Shown piece by piece: positions 19,001 to 26,947 of a DNA stretch of 64,000 bases. Every line of letters begins with the position of its first letter. Position 1 is the stretch's first letter. The DNA lies in contig NZ_AP028461.1 in assembly GCF_033097365.1 (NCBI RefSeq), positions 6,572,001 through 6,636,000 on the forward strand, given 5' to 3'. Below the pieces are notes generated by a model that was not told the origin of the DNA, did no database searches, and saw only the letters and a list, made by a program, of their open reading frames with translations. This stretch comes from Actinoplanes sichuanensis (GTDB taxonomy: Bacteria > Actinomycetota > Actinomycetes > Mycobacteriales > Micromonosporaceae). The translations under genes were made by a program, and so were the position numbers.

Positions 19001-21785
19001 GAGTGAGGATTCCCCCAAGGTGGACGATCGGCACGGGGAGTCGGCCGACGGCTCCGGAGGTCCGGCCGACGGGTCTGCGAGTGAACCGACCGGCGAGGGT
19101 CGGGTGGCAGGGGAAGCTGCGGGGCCGGGGAGTGAATCGGCCGGTCTGGCGAGTGAGCGGACCGGGTTCGCCGGTGGCTGGGGGGCCGCGGCCGGTCTGG
19201 CCGCCGGGGCGATGACCTGGCCCGGTGGGAACTCCGGCACCTGGGGGCGCTCTGATCCGGATGGGGTCTGGCCCGCCGCTGGGCGGAAACCCGGGCAACC
19301 GGCCGCCGCCGATGACGCAGACAACGGGCACCCGGCGACAGGCGATCGGTCCGAGCAGATCGGGTCCGCGGCCGATGGCCCTCTCGTTGGCGAGCCCGGC
19401 GCCCCGGCGAGAACTGTCGCCGACCCCAGCCGATCCGCTACCCGAAGCGGAGTGCCGGCCGGGCCATCCGACCAGCCGCTCTACGGCCCACCGGCCGAAT
19501 CCAAGACCGAGACATCCCGCTCCGCACCGGCCGAATCCGAGAACGAGACTTCCGGCCGTGCGCCGGCCGAATCCGAGAGCGAGACGTCCGGCCGTGCACC
19601 GGCCGAATCCGACAACGCGACGCCCAGCCGGCCGCCGGCCGGCACATCGATCGAAGCGGAAGCCGGGACATCCCGCCCTTCGCTGATCGACTCACCGGCC
19701 GGATCCGAAGCCGGGCCGCCCGGCCATTCGGCGGTCGGCGCGTCTGGTGCGGCGCCAGGACACGGAGCGGCTGGGCCCGGGGCGCCAGGACACGGGGCGG
19801 CTGGGCCCGGGGCGGCTGGGCCCGGGGCGGCTGGGCACGCAGCGCCAGGGCATGGGGCGCCAGGGCATGGGGGGCCTGTTCCGGCGCCCCGGCGAGCCGC
19901 CGACGATAGTGCTCCATGGTTGGCGGAGCCGGCTCGGGCGGAGTCGATGCCGGCCACCCCGGACCAGGAGAGGACACCGCAGACCGAACCGGCGAAGGCC
20001 GGCTCGGGGTCGGCGGAGTTCGCGGATGCGGGTGCCGGTTCGGCCGGGCGTGGATGGGTCGGGAGCGAACAGCCGGGCGTCCCGGCCAGTCCGTGGGGAA
20101 GCTCTCCGGCGAATGTGGAAGGCCGGAACAGCGGACAGTCCGAACCGGATGCGCACACCGCTCCGTGGCCGGGTACTCCGGGAGTGGACCCGAACGGGCC
20201 GGTGGATGGCGGCTGGCCGGTTGCGCCGACGAGCGGTTGGCCGACTTCACCGGCGTCGCCCTGGCCTGGGACGGACGCCTGGAACGCGGCGGGTGCGGGC
20301 ACCACGTATCCGGGACGACCGGTGAGCGGCCAGCCAGGAGCCGGCTACCCCACAGCGGCGACCGAGACCGGGTTCCCCGGAGGGCCGACCGGAACCGGGT
20401 TCAACGAGGGCGGGTCGAGCGCGGGCCGAAGCGGCGGGTATCCCCCGGCCGGGCCGGGCACGGGCCATCCCGGAAGCGGGACGGGACCGACCGGGAACGG
20501 TCCCGGGGCGGGGCCGGGTGGACGGCCTCCGCGGACCGGGTATCCGGCCGGCTACCAGGGTGGGTTCCCGAGTGATCCGGGAGGCGGCCACGACTCCGGG
20601 AACGGCGGGACGGGGTATCCGCCGGGGGCGGGCGGTCCCCCGTACCCCCAAGAGAGAAAACCGCGCCGCCGAGGCGCGCTGATCGCCGCCGGGGTCGTGG
20701 TGCTCGCGCTGCTCGCCGGTGGGTCCTACCTCGGGGTGCGGTTCGCGCTGGCCGGTGACCAGCCGGAGGCGGCGCCGCAGCAGACCGTGACGCCGGAGCA
20801 GACCGGGACGCAGCCGGGCGGCGGGCAGGCGAGTGTGCCGGCGACCGATCCGGCCGGTACCGAGGTTCCGGCGCCGCCGAGCCTGGCGAAACCGGTGGTG
20901 GTGGACCGGATCAGTGTCGGCCAGGAACCGGAGGGCGTGACGGTCTCGCCGGACCACAAGACGATCTACGTGGCCGACCAGAACTCGAAGGACGTGCACT
21001 TCATCGACGTGAAGTCGAAGAAGATCGACGTGGTGAAGGTGCCGAATACACCCCGGTTCCTGGCGCTGTCCGCGGACGGTGCCCGGCTGTACGTGACACT
21101 GTTCGAGAACAACTTCACCGGCAACGGGCTGGCGGTGATCGATACGGCGTCGAAGGCGCTGGTGAAGACGATCCGGACCGGGCCGCGGCCGTTCGAGCCG
21201 GCGGTGGCGCCGGACGGCCGGGTGTGGGTGCCGATCCACAACGGGGCGCGGGTGGAGATCTACGACCCGCAGTCGCTGACCGAGGCGGCGCGGATCTCGG
21301 TGCCGCCGAACCCGCACTGGATCGTCTTCACCCCGGACGGGCGGACGGCGTTCACCGCGAACCACGAGTCGAGTCAGATCTCGGTGGTGAACGTGGCCGA
21401 CGGGCTGGTCCGGAAGAATTTCAAGGTGGGCCGGTCACCGCACGCGCTGGCGGTCACGCCGGACGGCACCCGGCTGGTGGTGACCAACTACGACCTGGAC
21501 ACCGTGGAGGTGTACGACACCGGCGACCAGCGGCTGGTCCACCGGGTCAACGTGGGCAGGGAACCACAGGCGGTGATGATCTCCGCGGACGGGAAGCACG
21601 CGTACATCGTCAACGAGGGCTCGGACAACCTGTCGGTGATCGCTCTCGGTGACGGCAAGGTGGTGTCGACGGTCGCGGTCGGGGACAGCCCGCGGGTGAA
21701 CGCGATCGCCCCGGACGGACGGCGGCTGTATGTGACCGATGGCCGCGGGAAGACGGTTACCGTGCTGAGAACGACCGAGGAGTGA
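16011..21785 (+). CDS. Giant membrane protein: inactive caspase-like domain, low-complexity linker, beta-propeller
   Basis: About 1,924 residues. Residues 1-205 align by pattern with bacterial caspase-like (C14) domains, but the catalytic His motif is replaced (YFRGVML near 81 instead of YFSGHG) and the Cys motif reads LLDGRTGG (near 131) instead of LLDCCYSG, so it should be proteolytically dead. Residues ~280-365 form a beta-sandwich-like segment. Residues ~370-1550 are Pro/Ser/Gly/Ala-rich with several families of short repeats. One membrane helix (about 1554-1576, after KPRRRG) is followed by an extracellular YVTN-type beta-propeller (about 1628-1924). GTG 16008 or ATG 16020 are alternative starts. 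Likely a scaffold or signalling receptor; the function is unknown. Confidence 0.78.
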   Translation: MHSMNGRRVAVVISVEQHDDPVLRRFSVPSADVPTFAEVLGDPALGGFETTHLRDPGAREAYGRVKSLFEGRDQEDCVLLYFRGVMLTGPGGGLYLAAADTVMGRPTDTAIDVAQIAALMQRSRAGQAVILLDGRTGGPVDAGHHFRASRSAEWQSRVVIAATPRPEPPTFAGLIAEGVSGGAADRDRDGWIGISELYDHLRERDPSVRQWVFGSGRQPWLARVRRPGSDQMALIAQLAVAAAGNDLSRAVEAREALRRLATGEGRVAAAATAALRRTSIRIAEPSLDFGAVAPGTRQLAAEIAVQGPPLAAASVVSTDAEGLHARLEGSLLRVSWFPTVGRLDGAVTLDGPAGAARLAVTGSVSADATTGGNGAVPVGSPAGVPSAPPSGSPAGVPSAPPFGSPAGVSSGSPFGSPAGDPSGPPVGGVVGWGAGWALPSSDVAWPGESAWPGENPDHTWPGETSWQPTGPVSTPPVPAGDPVSAPSSGTTVSDPSSGTAGAPPESSPPSAASASGPPAPAVGRGVSPWAPISGPPAGGGWAQRPVSGRPEPLPPTDPEPGTPSRPSSGPQTQPPSGPPASGPPLSGPQASGPSPSGSLASGPQPFATPSQPHSAAPPSATPSQPTSGPPIQPPSATPGDGRASVRQEAGSGASDSADEDALLVAPKATVRGSFPVASTPEIPTTLHAERSSAGSETGQSPQDSRSADGVVHTGPLGPEVTGADVDAGAGSHATAGSPADAGSHADGGPPADIGSHADGSPHTDAGSHADAGSHAGLPSAIRPEAATPTAEWPEPSSSSRRSDSSDISDIGTGSSDGVIRPQNPVVGPAEPLLGTTGGQFGAGANPANVPDQPQQTTHDSPTHSVADSDPASRDKTAASDPADRDITAAGDPTNRDITAADDGADRSITAAQDGADRGITAAQDPADRGITAAGEFTNRDRTAGGDPMGVTSAGDSTDTGASRTPDIGSDGVAEESVGAVGVVGGAGAGSTDRVGTASEDSPKVDDRHGESADGSGGPADGSASEPTGEGRVAGEAAGPGSESAGLASERTGFAGGWGAAAGLAAGAMTWPGGNSGTWGRSDPDGVWPAAGRKPGQPAAADDADNGHPATGDRSEQIGSAADGPLVGEPGAPARTVADPSRSATRSGVPAGPSDQPLYGPPAESKTETSRSAPAESENETSGRAPAESESETSGRAPAESDNATPSRPPAGTSIEAEAGTSRPSLIDSPAGSEAGPPGHSAVGASGAAPGHGAAGPGAPGHGAAGPGAAGPGAAGHAAPGHGAPGHGGPVPAPRRAADDSAPWLAEPARAESMPATPDQERTPQTEPAKAGSGSAEFADAGAGSAGRGWVGSEQPGVPASPWGSSPANVEGRNSGQSEPDAHTAPWPGTPGVDPNGPVDGGWPVAPTSGWPTSPASPWPGTDAWNAAGAGTTYPGRPVSGQPGAGYPTAATETGFPGGPTGTGFNEGGSSAGRSGGYPPAGPGTGHPGSGTGPTGNGPGAGPGGRPPRTGYPAGYQGGFPSDPGGGHDSGNGGTGYPPGAGGPPYPQERKPRRRGALIAAGVVVLALLAGGSYLGVRFALAGDQPEAAPQQTVTPEQTGTQPGGGQASVPATDPAGTEVPAPPSLAKPVVVDRISVGQEPEGVTVSPDHKTIYVADQNSKDVHFIDVKSKKIDVVKVPNTPRFLALSADGARLYVTLFENNFTGNGLAVIDTASKALVKTIRTGPRPFEPAVAPDGRVWVPIHNGARVEIYDPQSLTEAARISVPPNPHWIVFTPDGRTAFTANHESSQISVVNVADGLVRKNFKVGRSPHALAVTPDGTRLVVTNYDLDTVEVYDTGDQRLVHRVNVGREPQAVMISADGKHAYIVNEGSDNLSVIALGDGKVVSTVAVGDSPRVNAIAPDGRRLYVTDGRGKTVTVLRTTEE
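17145..19880 (+). repeat. Several families of in-frame short repeats within the giant gene
   Basis: Four repeat families are visible: GSPAGVPSAPP-like units (about 17145-17290), DAGSHADAGSH-like units (about 18180-18340), a 10-11 residue unit of type DRxITAAxD (about 18640-18840) and APAESExETSGR units (about 19490-19620), then GHGAAGPGA units (about 19745-19875). All stay in frame. They make a long disordered linker and are likely to vary in copy number between strains. Confidence 0.7.
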
Positions 21786-21808
21786 TGATTCCCTGGTAGC
21801 GTCGCGCC

Positions 21809-23155
21809 ATGTCGACGGATTCACGTTTGCAGTCGCTCATGGCGCGGGAGCGCGTCACCTTCGCCGACCGTCATCCGGGTTCGCGGGCCGCGTACCAGAG
21901 ATCTGATCATCTCTTCGGTCGTGTCCCGATGACCTGGATGAACAAGACCGCCGGCGATTTCCCCATCTACCTGGCGAAAGCGAACGGTAACCGGATCGTC
22001 GACGTCGACGGGAACACGTTCGTCGACTTCGCTCTCGGGGACACCGGCGCGATGGCCGGCCACTCCCCCGCCCCGGTCGTCGCCGCGGTCACCGAGCGTG
22101 TCCAGCATGGCCTGGCCACGATGATGCCGACCGAGGACGCGGCGATCGCCGGCGCCGAGCTGGCCCGCCGGTTCGGGCTGCCCGCCTGGAGTTTCGCGCT
22201 GACCGCCACCGACGCCAACCGCTGGGCGATCCGCCTGCTGCGCGCGGTCACCGGCCGGCCGAAGATCCTGGTCAACAGCTACTGCTACCACGGTTCGGTG
22301 GACGAGTCGCTGATCGTGGTCGGACCGGACGGGCGGGGCGTCAGCCGGGAGGGCAACGTCGGCGCGCCCGTCGACGTGACGCTGACCAGCCGGGTCGCCG
22401 AGTTCAACGACCTGGCCGGCCTGGAACGGGAGCTCGCGCACGGTGACGTGGCGGCGGTGCTGATGGAGCCGGCGCTGACCAACATCGGCATCGTGCTGCC
22501 CGAGGACGGCTACCTGGCCGGGGTGCGGGAACTGACCCGGCGGCACGGCACCTACCTGATCAACGACGAGACGCACACGTTCTCGGCCGGGCCGGGCGGC
22601 GCGACCGCGTTCTGGGGCCTCGAACCGGACGTGTTGACGATCGGCAAGGCCATCGGTGGCGGGGTGCCGGTCGGGGCGTACGGCCTCAGCGCCGAACTCG
22701 CCGACGCGCTGAGCGGCCGCGGCGACCTGGACCTGGTCGACATGGGCGGCGTCGGCGGCACCCTGGCCGGCAACCCGGTGTCGATGGCCGCGACCCGCGC
22801 CACGCTGCAGAAGGTCCTCACCGACGCCGCGTTCGCCACCATGATCGAGACGGCGTCGGCGTTCGCCGACGGACTGATCGAAATCATCGAGGGGTACGGG
22901 CTACCGTGGTCCGTCTCAAGGCTGGGTGCGCGGGTCGAATACCGGTTCGCCAGCCCCGCCCCACGCAACGGCACCGAGTCGGCCGCCAACGCGAACGGTG
23001 AACTGGAGGACTTCCTGCACCTCTACCTGGCGAACCGGGGTGTGCTGCTGACCCCCTTCCACAACATGGCGCTGATGTGCCCGGAGACGTCCCTGGCCGA
23101 CGTGGCCCGGCACCACGAGATCTTCGATGCGGCGCTGAAGGAGCTTCAGATGTAG
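21809..23155 (+). CDS. Class III PLP-dependent aminotransferase
   Basis: A 448-residue enzyme of the class III family (glutamate-1-semialdehyde aminomutase / omega-aminotransferase type). The visible landmarks are the N-terminal VDVDGNTFVDFALG region (about 64-78), the cofactor-site Asp region (LINDETHT, about 250; the usual DEV is DET here) and the PLP Lys in TIGKAIGGGVP (about 274). It starts 23 bp after the giant gene and may share its transcript. Its 3' end overlaps the convergent HxlR gene by 10 bp. The amino donor and acceptor cannot be deduced. Confidence 0.85.
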   Translation: MSTDSRLQSLMARERVTFADRHPGSRAAYQRSDHLFGRVPMTWMNKTAGDFPIYLAKANGNRIVDVDGNTFVDFALGDTGAMAGHSPAPVVAAVTERVQHGLATMMPTEDAAIAGAELARRFGLPAWSFALTATDANRWAIRLLRAVTGRPKILVNSYCYHGSVDESLIVVGPDGRGVSREGNVGAPVDVTLTSRVAEFNDLAGLERELAHGDVAAVLMEPALTNIGIVLPEDGYLAGVRELTRRHGTYLINDETHTFSAGPGGATAFWGLEPDVLTIGKAIGGGVPVGAYGLSAELADALSGRGDLDLVDMGGVGGTLAGNPVSMAATRATLQKVLTDAAFATMIETASAFADGLIEIIEGYGLPWSVSRLGARVEYRFASPAPRNGTESAANANGELEDFLHLYLANRGVLLTPFHNMALMCPETSLADVARHHEIFDAALKELQM

Positions 23156-23505
23156 TGCGCCTGGCGGGCCTCGATCAGCTCCGGCAGGTGCTCGTGGCAC
23201 CAGTCGCGGGCGGCGTCGATGAGAGTGAGCAGGCTCCGCCCCAGCGGGGTCAGCTCATACTCCACGTGTGGTGGGTTCGCTGGGAACTCCCGGCGGGTCA
23301 CCATGCCGTCGCGCTCCATCGCGCGCAGCGTCTCGGCCAGCACCTTCTTCGTGATGGAGCGCAGCGGGACCAACAGCTCACCGAACCGTCGCGGCCCGCC
23401 CTCCAGGCAGATCACCACCATCGCCGTCCACTTGTCACCGACCCGCATCGGCACCAGCCGCGTCGGGCACTCCGGCGCGAACATCTCCGGATCCAGCGTT
23501 TCCAT
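23146..23505 (-). CDS. HxlR-family transcriptional regulator
   Basis: A 119-residue winged-helix regulator. The HxlR pattern is clear: VGDKWTAMVVICLEGGPRRF near residues 22-42, ITKKVLAETLRAMERDGMV near 51-69 and YELTPLGRSLL near 83-93. Such proteins repress neighbouring genes and often sense electrophiles or aldehydes. It is divergent from the NAD(P)-binding protein gene at 23568, its most likely target. Confidence 0.88.
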   Translation of the reverse strand: METLDPEMFAPECPTRLVPMRVGDKWTAMVVICLEGGPRRFGELLVPLRSITKKVLAETLRAMERDGMVTRREFPANPPHVEYELTPLGRSLLTLIDAARDWCHEHLPELIEARQAHYI

Positions 23506-23567
23506 CCGCCCACGTTAGCGCCGGTTTCGTTGCGGTAACCAGGCCCCCGTCGCATAGCGTCCGCCGC

Positions 23568-24221
23568 ATGACCAGCATCGTGATCTTCGGAGCCGGTGGC
23601 CGGGCCGGGCGGGCCGTGTCCGCCGAGGCCGAACGCCGTGGCATCCAGGTGACCTCAGTCGTCCGCGACCCCGCCAAGCACCGGCTGCCGGGCCGGGTCG
23701 TGCCGGGCGACATCCTCGACGCCGGGTCGGTCGCCGCGCTCGTCGCCGGCCACGACGCCGCCGTCAACGCCGTCTCGCCCGCCTCCGACCCGGAAGCCCT
23801 CAAAGCGCTCGGCACCCTGGACGGCAGGTTCTACATCACCGCCACCGACAACCTTCTCGACGGCCTCGCCGCGGCCGGGGTCCCGCGCCTGGTCGTGATC
23901 GGACTGTTCGCCAACCTGGTCGACGCCGACGGCGAACCGCTCTACGACGATCCGGCGGTGCTACCCGCCGAGTTCCGGCACTTCGCGGTCGCCCACACGG
24001 CCGGTCTGGACCGGCTCCGGGCCGCCGACACCCGTGTCGACTGGCTGGTGCTGACGCCGCCGGCCCAGCTCCTCCCGGACGCCCCGCGGCGCGGCGCCTA
24101 CCGCAGCGGCGGCGAGACCGGCGGCGGGGTCACCCTGTCCTACGCGGACCTGGCGGTCGCGGTGGTCGACGAGATCGAGACCCCGGCGCACCACCGCACC
24201 CGAATCTCGGTCTTCGACTGA
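23568..24221 (+). CDS. NAD(P)H-binding atypical short-chain dehydrogenase
   Basis: A 217-residue Rossmann protein of the NmrA/YwnB type. The dinucleotide-binding loop IFGAGGRAGRAV is at residues 5-16 and GHDAAVNAVSP is at about 61-71. It lacks the Tyr-x-x-x-Lys catalytic pair of classical SDRs at the usual spacing. It is divergent from an HxlR regulator with 62 bp between starts, a common pairing in which the reductase is induced by redox or electrophile stress. Confidence 0.8.
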   Translation: MTSIVIFGAGGRAGRAVSAEAERRGIQVTSVVRDPAKHRLPGRVVPGDILDAGSVAALVAGHDAAVNAVSPASDPEALKALGTLDGRFYITATDNLLDGLAAAGVPRLVVIGLFANLVDADGEPLYDDPAVLPAEFRHFAVAHTAGLDRLRAADTRVDWLVLTPPAQLLPDAPRRGAYRSGGETGGGVTLSYADLAVAVVDEIETPAHHRTRISVFD

Positions 24222-24289
24222 CTCGACTGATCATTTTCGGCCGAGGACTGGTCAAGGGCGCCCGCTGAATGCCTTCCGGCCGGGGCCGG

Positions 24290-24799
24290 TCAGAGGGCGT
24301 CCGGCCGGTTCAGCGCCGGGTGTTTCTCGGCGGCCGTCGCGAACCAGGCCGGGCCCTCTGACCCCAGTGCCGTCCGGATGCGCAGCAGCGACCACTCGTC
24401 GAGTGCCGGCAGGGCGTCCGGCGCGAACCAGCCCACCTCCAGGGACTCGTCGTCGGTCGTCCCGATCTCGCCGCCGACGGCCCGGCACCGGAACCACACG
24501 TTGAGGTATTCGCACCGGTCCCCGTTCGGGTAGACCACCGGATGCGACGCCACCCCGGCGAGCCGCACGATCTCCGCGCGTACCCCGGTCTCCTCGAAGA
24601 CCTCCCGCACCGCGGTGTCCGCGGGCTGCTCGCCGGGGTCCACCACCCCGGCCGGGACCGACCAGCGCCCATTGTCCGAACGCCGGGCCAGCAGCACCCG
24701 CCCGTCGTCGTCGGTGACCACGGCGCTCGCCCCGGGCAGCATCAGCAGGTCGTGCCCGATCGAGCCGCGCATGCGCTTGATGTATTCAGAAACAGCCAC
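24290..24799 (-). CDS. Nudix hydrolase
   Basis: A 169-residue hydrolase. The start GTG at 24799 gives the family-typical N-terminus (V)AVSEYIKRMRGSIGHD; an upstream extension is not conserved-looking. The complete Nudix box spans about residues 53-75 (GVVDPGE...REVFEETGV), providing the metal-binding Glu residues for hydrolysis of nucleoside-diphosphate-linked substrates. It is a monocistronic gene convergent with the NAD(P)-binding protein gene. The substrate is unknown. Confidence 0.85.
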   Translation of the reverse strand: MAVSEYIKRMRGSIGHDLLMLPGASAVVTDDDGRVLLARRSDNGRWSVPAGVVDPGEQPADTAVREVFEETGVRAEIVRLAGVASHPVVYPNGDRCEYLNVWFRCRAVGGEIGTTDDESLEVGWFAPDALPALDEWSLLRIRTALGSEGPAWFATAAEKHPALNRPDAL

Positions 24800-24934
24800 G
24801 CCGCAAACCCTAGAGACCACCGTCCAGCGCCGGCGCCGGCCCAGCCGGGGCGACGGGAACTGCCGATCAGATCACCCGCCACCCCGGCGGTCGCGGGCCG
24901 CCGGGGTGCGGGCCGGGTGTGGCAGGGTGTGGGG

Positions 24935-25735
24935 ATGGATCCGCTTCGGAAACGCTTTCGGGAGTTGCACTCGGCCGGGACGTTCGTGATGCCGAACGCG
25001 TGGGACGTCGGGTCGGCCCGGGTTCTGCGGCAGGCCGGGTTCGCGGCGCTGGCCACCACCTCGTCCGGGCTCGCGGCCAGTCTCGGCAAGCGGGACCAGC
25101 AGGTGACCCGGGACGAGTTGGTCGCCCATGTGGCGGCGGTCGCGGCGGCGGTCGACGTGCCGTTGAGTGTCGACTCGGAGTGGCTGTTCGCCGACTCCGC
25201 CGAGGGCATCGCGGAGACTGTCGGCCTGCTGGCGGCGGCCGGTGCGTCGGGGCTGTCGATCGAGGACTACAACCCGGTCACCGGGAGCGTCCAGTCGCTG
25301 TCCGTCAGCGCGGAGCGGGTCGGTGCGGCGGCCGAGGCGGCGCGGCGCCACGATCTGGTCCTGACCGCGAGGGCCGAGAATCTGCTGTACGGCCATACCG
25401 ACCTCGACGACACCATCACCCGTCTGATCGCCTACCGCGATGCCGGCGCCGACGTGCTGTTCGCCCCCGGCCTGACCGCTCGGCAGGACATCACCCGGGT
25501 GGTCGAGGCGGTGCGGGCTCCGGTCAACGTGCTGGCCCTGGGCGGCACGCCGAGCGTTGCCGAGTTGTCCGCTCTGGGCGTGCGCCGGGTGTCCACCGGC
25601 GGCTCGCTGGCATGGGCGGCCTACGGTGCGCTTCGCGACGCCGCCCGCGAGCTGCTGGAGTCGGGCACCACCGGCTACCGCTCGCGGGGCCTGACCTCCG
25701 CCGAGGTGGAGTCGGCCTTCACCGGACGGCCTTGA
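24935..25735 (+). CDS. Isocitrate lyase/PEP mutase superfamily protein
   Basis: A 266-residue TIM-barrel enzyme; the start at 24935 gives MDPLRKRFRELH followed by the conserved VMPNAWDVGSARV (about 18-30). TSSGLAASLG (about 46) and SVDSEW (about 81) correspond to the metal-binding strands, and TARAEN (about 147) to the downstream strand. This family cleaves or forms C-C or P-C bonds in 2-hydroxy- or oxo-acids (2-methylisocitrate lyase, oxaloacetate hydrolase, PEP mutase); the present member cannot be assigned. Length is normal for the short subgroup. Confidence 0.8.
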   Translation: MDPLRKRFRELHSAGTFVMPNAWDVGSARVLRQAGFAALATTSSGLAASLGKRDQQVTRDELVAHVAAVAAAVDVPLSVDSEWLFADSAEGIAETVGLLAAAGASGLSIEDYNPVTGSVQSLSVSAERVGAAAEAARRHDLVLTARAENLLYGHTDLDDTITRLIAYRDAGADVLFAPGLTARQDITRVVEAVRAPVNVLALGGTPSVAELSALGVRRVSTGGSLAWAAYGALRDAARELLESGTTGYRSRGLTSAEVESAFTGRP

Positions 25736-25836
25736 GAACCGGCCGGCGAAAGAGACGTCGAAACCGCCCTGCGGACCGGCCGGCGTAAGACACGCCGAAA
25801 GCAGTCCTGAGGACCGGTCGGGGCAAGACCGGGATC
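25736..25836. repeat. Three imperfect 38-bp direct repeats
   Basis: Units begin at 25736, 25774 and 25812, each starting ga(a/c)ccgg(c/t)cgg and followed by an AAGA-containing segment. The third is partial. They fill the gap between the convergent PEP-mutase-like and enolase-superfamily genes and read through the latter's 3' end. Confidence 0.6.
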
Positions 25837-26947
25837 ACCGGGCGGTGGTGTGGTGGTCGAGGGTTTGCGAGGTCAGGAACGGCAGGTCGGGGGTGTAGCC
25901 GAGACCAGCCGTGGTGGGCACCTCGACCCAGCCGTCCGTGCAGACGATCGGGGCCGTGGTGATGTCGCGGGCGTAGTACTTGGCCGAACCGGACACGTCC
26001 GACGGCAGGGTGAAGCCGGGCAGGGAGCTGAGCGCCACGTTCGCCGCACGGCCGATGCCGAACTCGTGCATGCCGCCGCACCACACCGGGATCCCGTGGG
26101 CCAGGGCCAGGTCGTGGGCGCGGACCGCCGCGGTGAGGCCGCCCATCCGGGAGACCTTGATGTTGACGATCCGGCCGGCCCGCAATCGGAGGGCGGTGAC
26201 CAGGTCGTCCACCTCTTCGATGGATTCGTCGAGGCAGAGCGGGGTTTCCAGGACGGCTTGCAGGGCGGCGTGGTCGACGAGGGCGCGTGGCGCGTACGGC
26301 TGCTCGATCATCAGTAACCCGAGGTGGTCGAGCTGCCGGAAGACGGCGACCTCGTCGACCGGATAGGCGCCGTTGGCGTCGACGTGCAGCGGCACGGCGG
26401 GGAACGCGGTCCGGACCGCACGGACCGGGGTGACGTCCCAGCCGGGTGCGATCTTGAGTTTGACCCGCCGGTAGCCTTCGCCGACTCGCCGGGCGACCTG
26501 TTCGAGCAGTTCGTCGACGGTGGGTTCGATGCCGAGGGACACGCCGGCCTCGACCCGGGCCCGGTCTCCGCCGAGCGCTTCGGCCAGCGGCACCCCGGAC
26601 ACCTGGGACCACAGCGCCCAGGCGGCCGTGTCGAATCCGGCTCGGGCGAAGTGGTTGCCCCGCACTCTGGCCATGACCGCGGCGAGTTCCGACGGATGTT
26701 CCCAGCCGGTGTCGAGCACGAGCGGCGCGAGGAACGACCGGGCCACCGCCCAGCAGCTGTCCACGGTTTCGGCCGAGTAGTAGGGCCCGCTCGGCGAGGC
26801 GGTCTCGCCCCATCCGACGGCCCCGTCGGTGCTGGTCAGCGTGACGATGATGTGTTCGAGCGAGCGTTTGGCGTGGGAGCTGGTCCGGAACCGGTGGACG
26901 AGCGGCAGCCGGACACGGCGCAGTTCCACGCGGTCAATCTTGATCAT
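25835..26947 (-). CDS. o-Succinylbenzoate synthase / N-acylamino acid racemase-type enolase-superfamily enzyme
   Basis: A 370-residue enolase-superfamily member. The catalytic set of the MenC/NAAAR group is present: KLK acid/base pair (RVKLKIAPGW, about residue 160), metal ligands in HVDANG (about 187), MIEQP (about 214) and CLDESIE (about 240), and the second Lys in VNIKVSR (about 263). Proteins of this subgroup perform o-succinylbenzoate synthesis (menaquinone) or N-acylamino-acid racemisation. The coupled GNAT acyltransferase and divergent M20 hydrolase favour the racemase role. The start at 26947 gives the family-typical MIKIDRVEL; an ATG at 26959 is possible. The 5' end overlaps the SIS gene. 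Confidence 0.78.
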   Translation of the reverse strand: MIKIDRVELRRVRLPLVHRFRTSSHAKRSLEHIIVTLTSTDGAVGWGETASPSGPYYSAETVDSCWAVARSFLAPLVLDTGWEHPSELAAVMARVRGNHFARAGFDTAAWALWSQVSGVPLAEALGGDRARVEAGVSLGIEPTVDELLEQVARRVGEGYRRVKLKIAPGWDVTPVRAVRTAFPAVPLHVDANGAYPVDEVAVFRQLDHLGLLMIEQPYAPRALVDHAALQAVLETPLCLDESIEEVDDLVTALRLRAGRIVNIKVSRMGGLTAAVRAHDLALAHGIPVWCGGMHEFGIGRAANVALSSLPGFTLPSDVSGSAKYYARDITTAPIVCTDGWVEVPTTAGLGYTPDLPFLTSQTLDHHTTAR

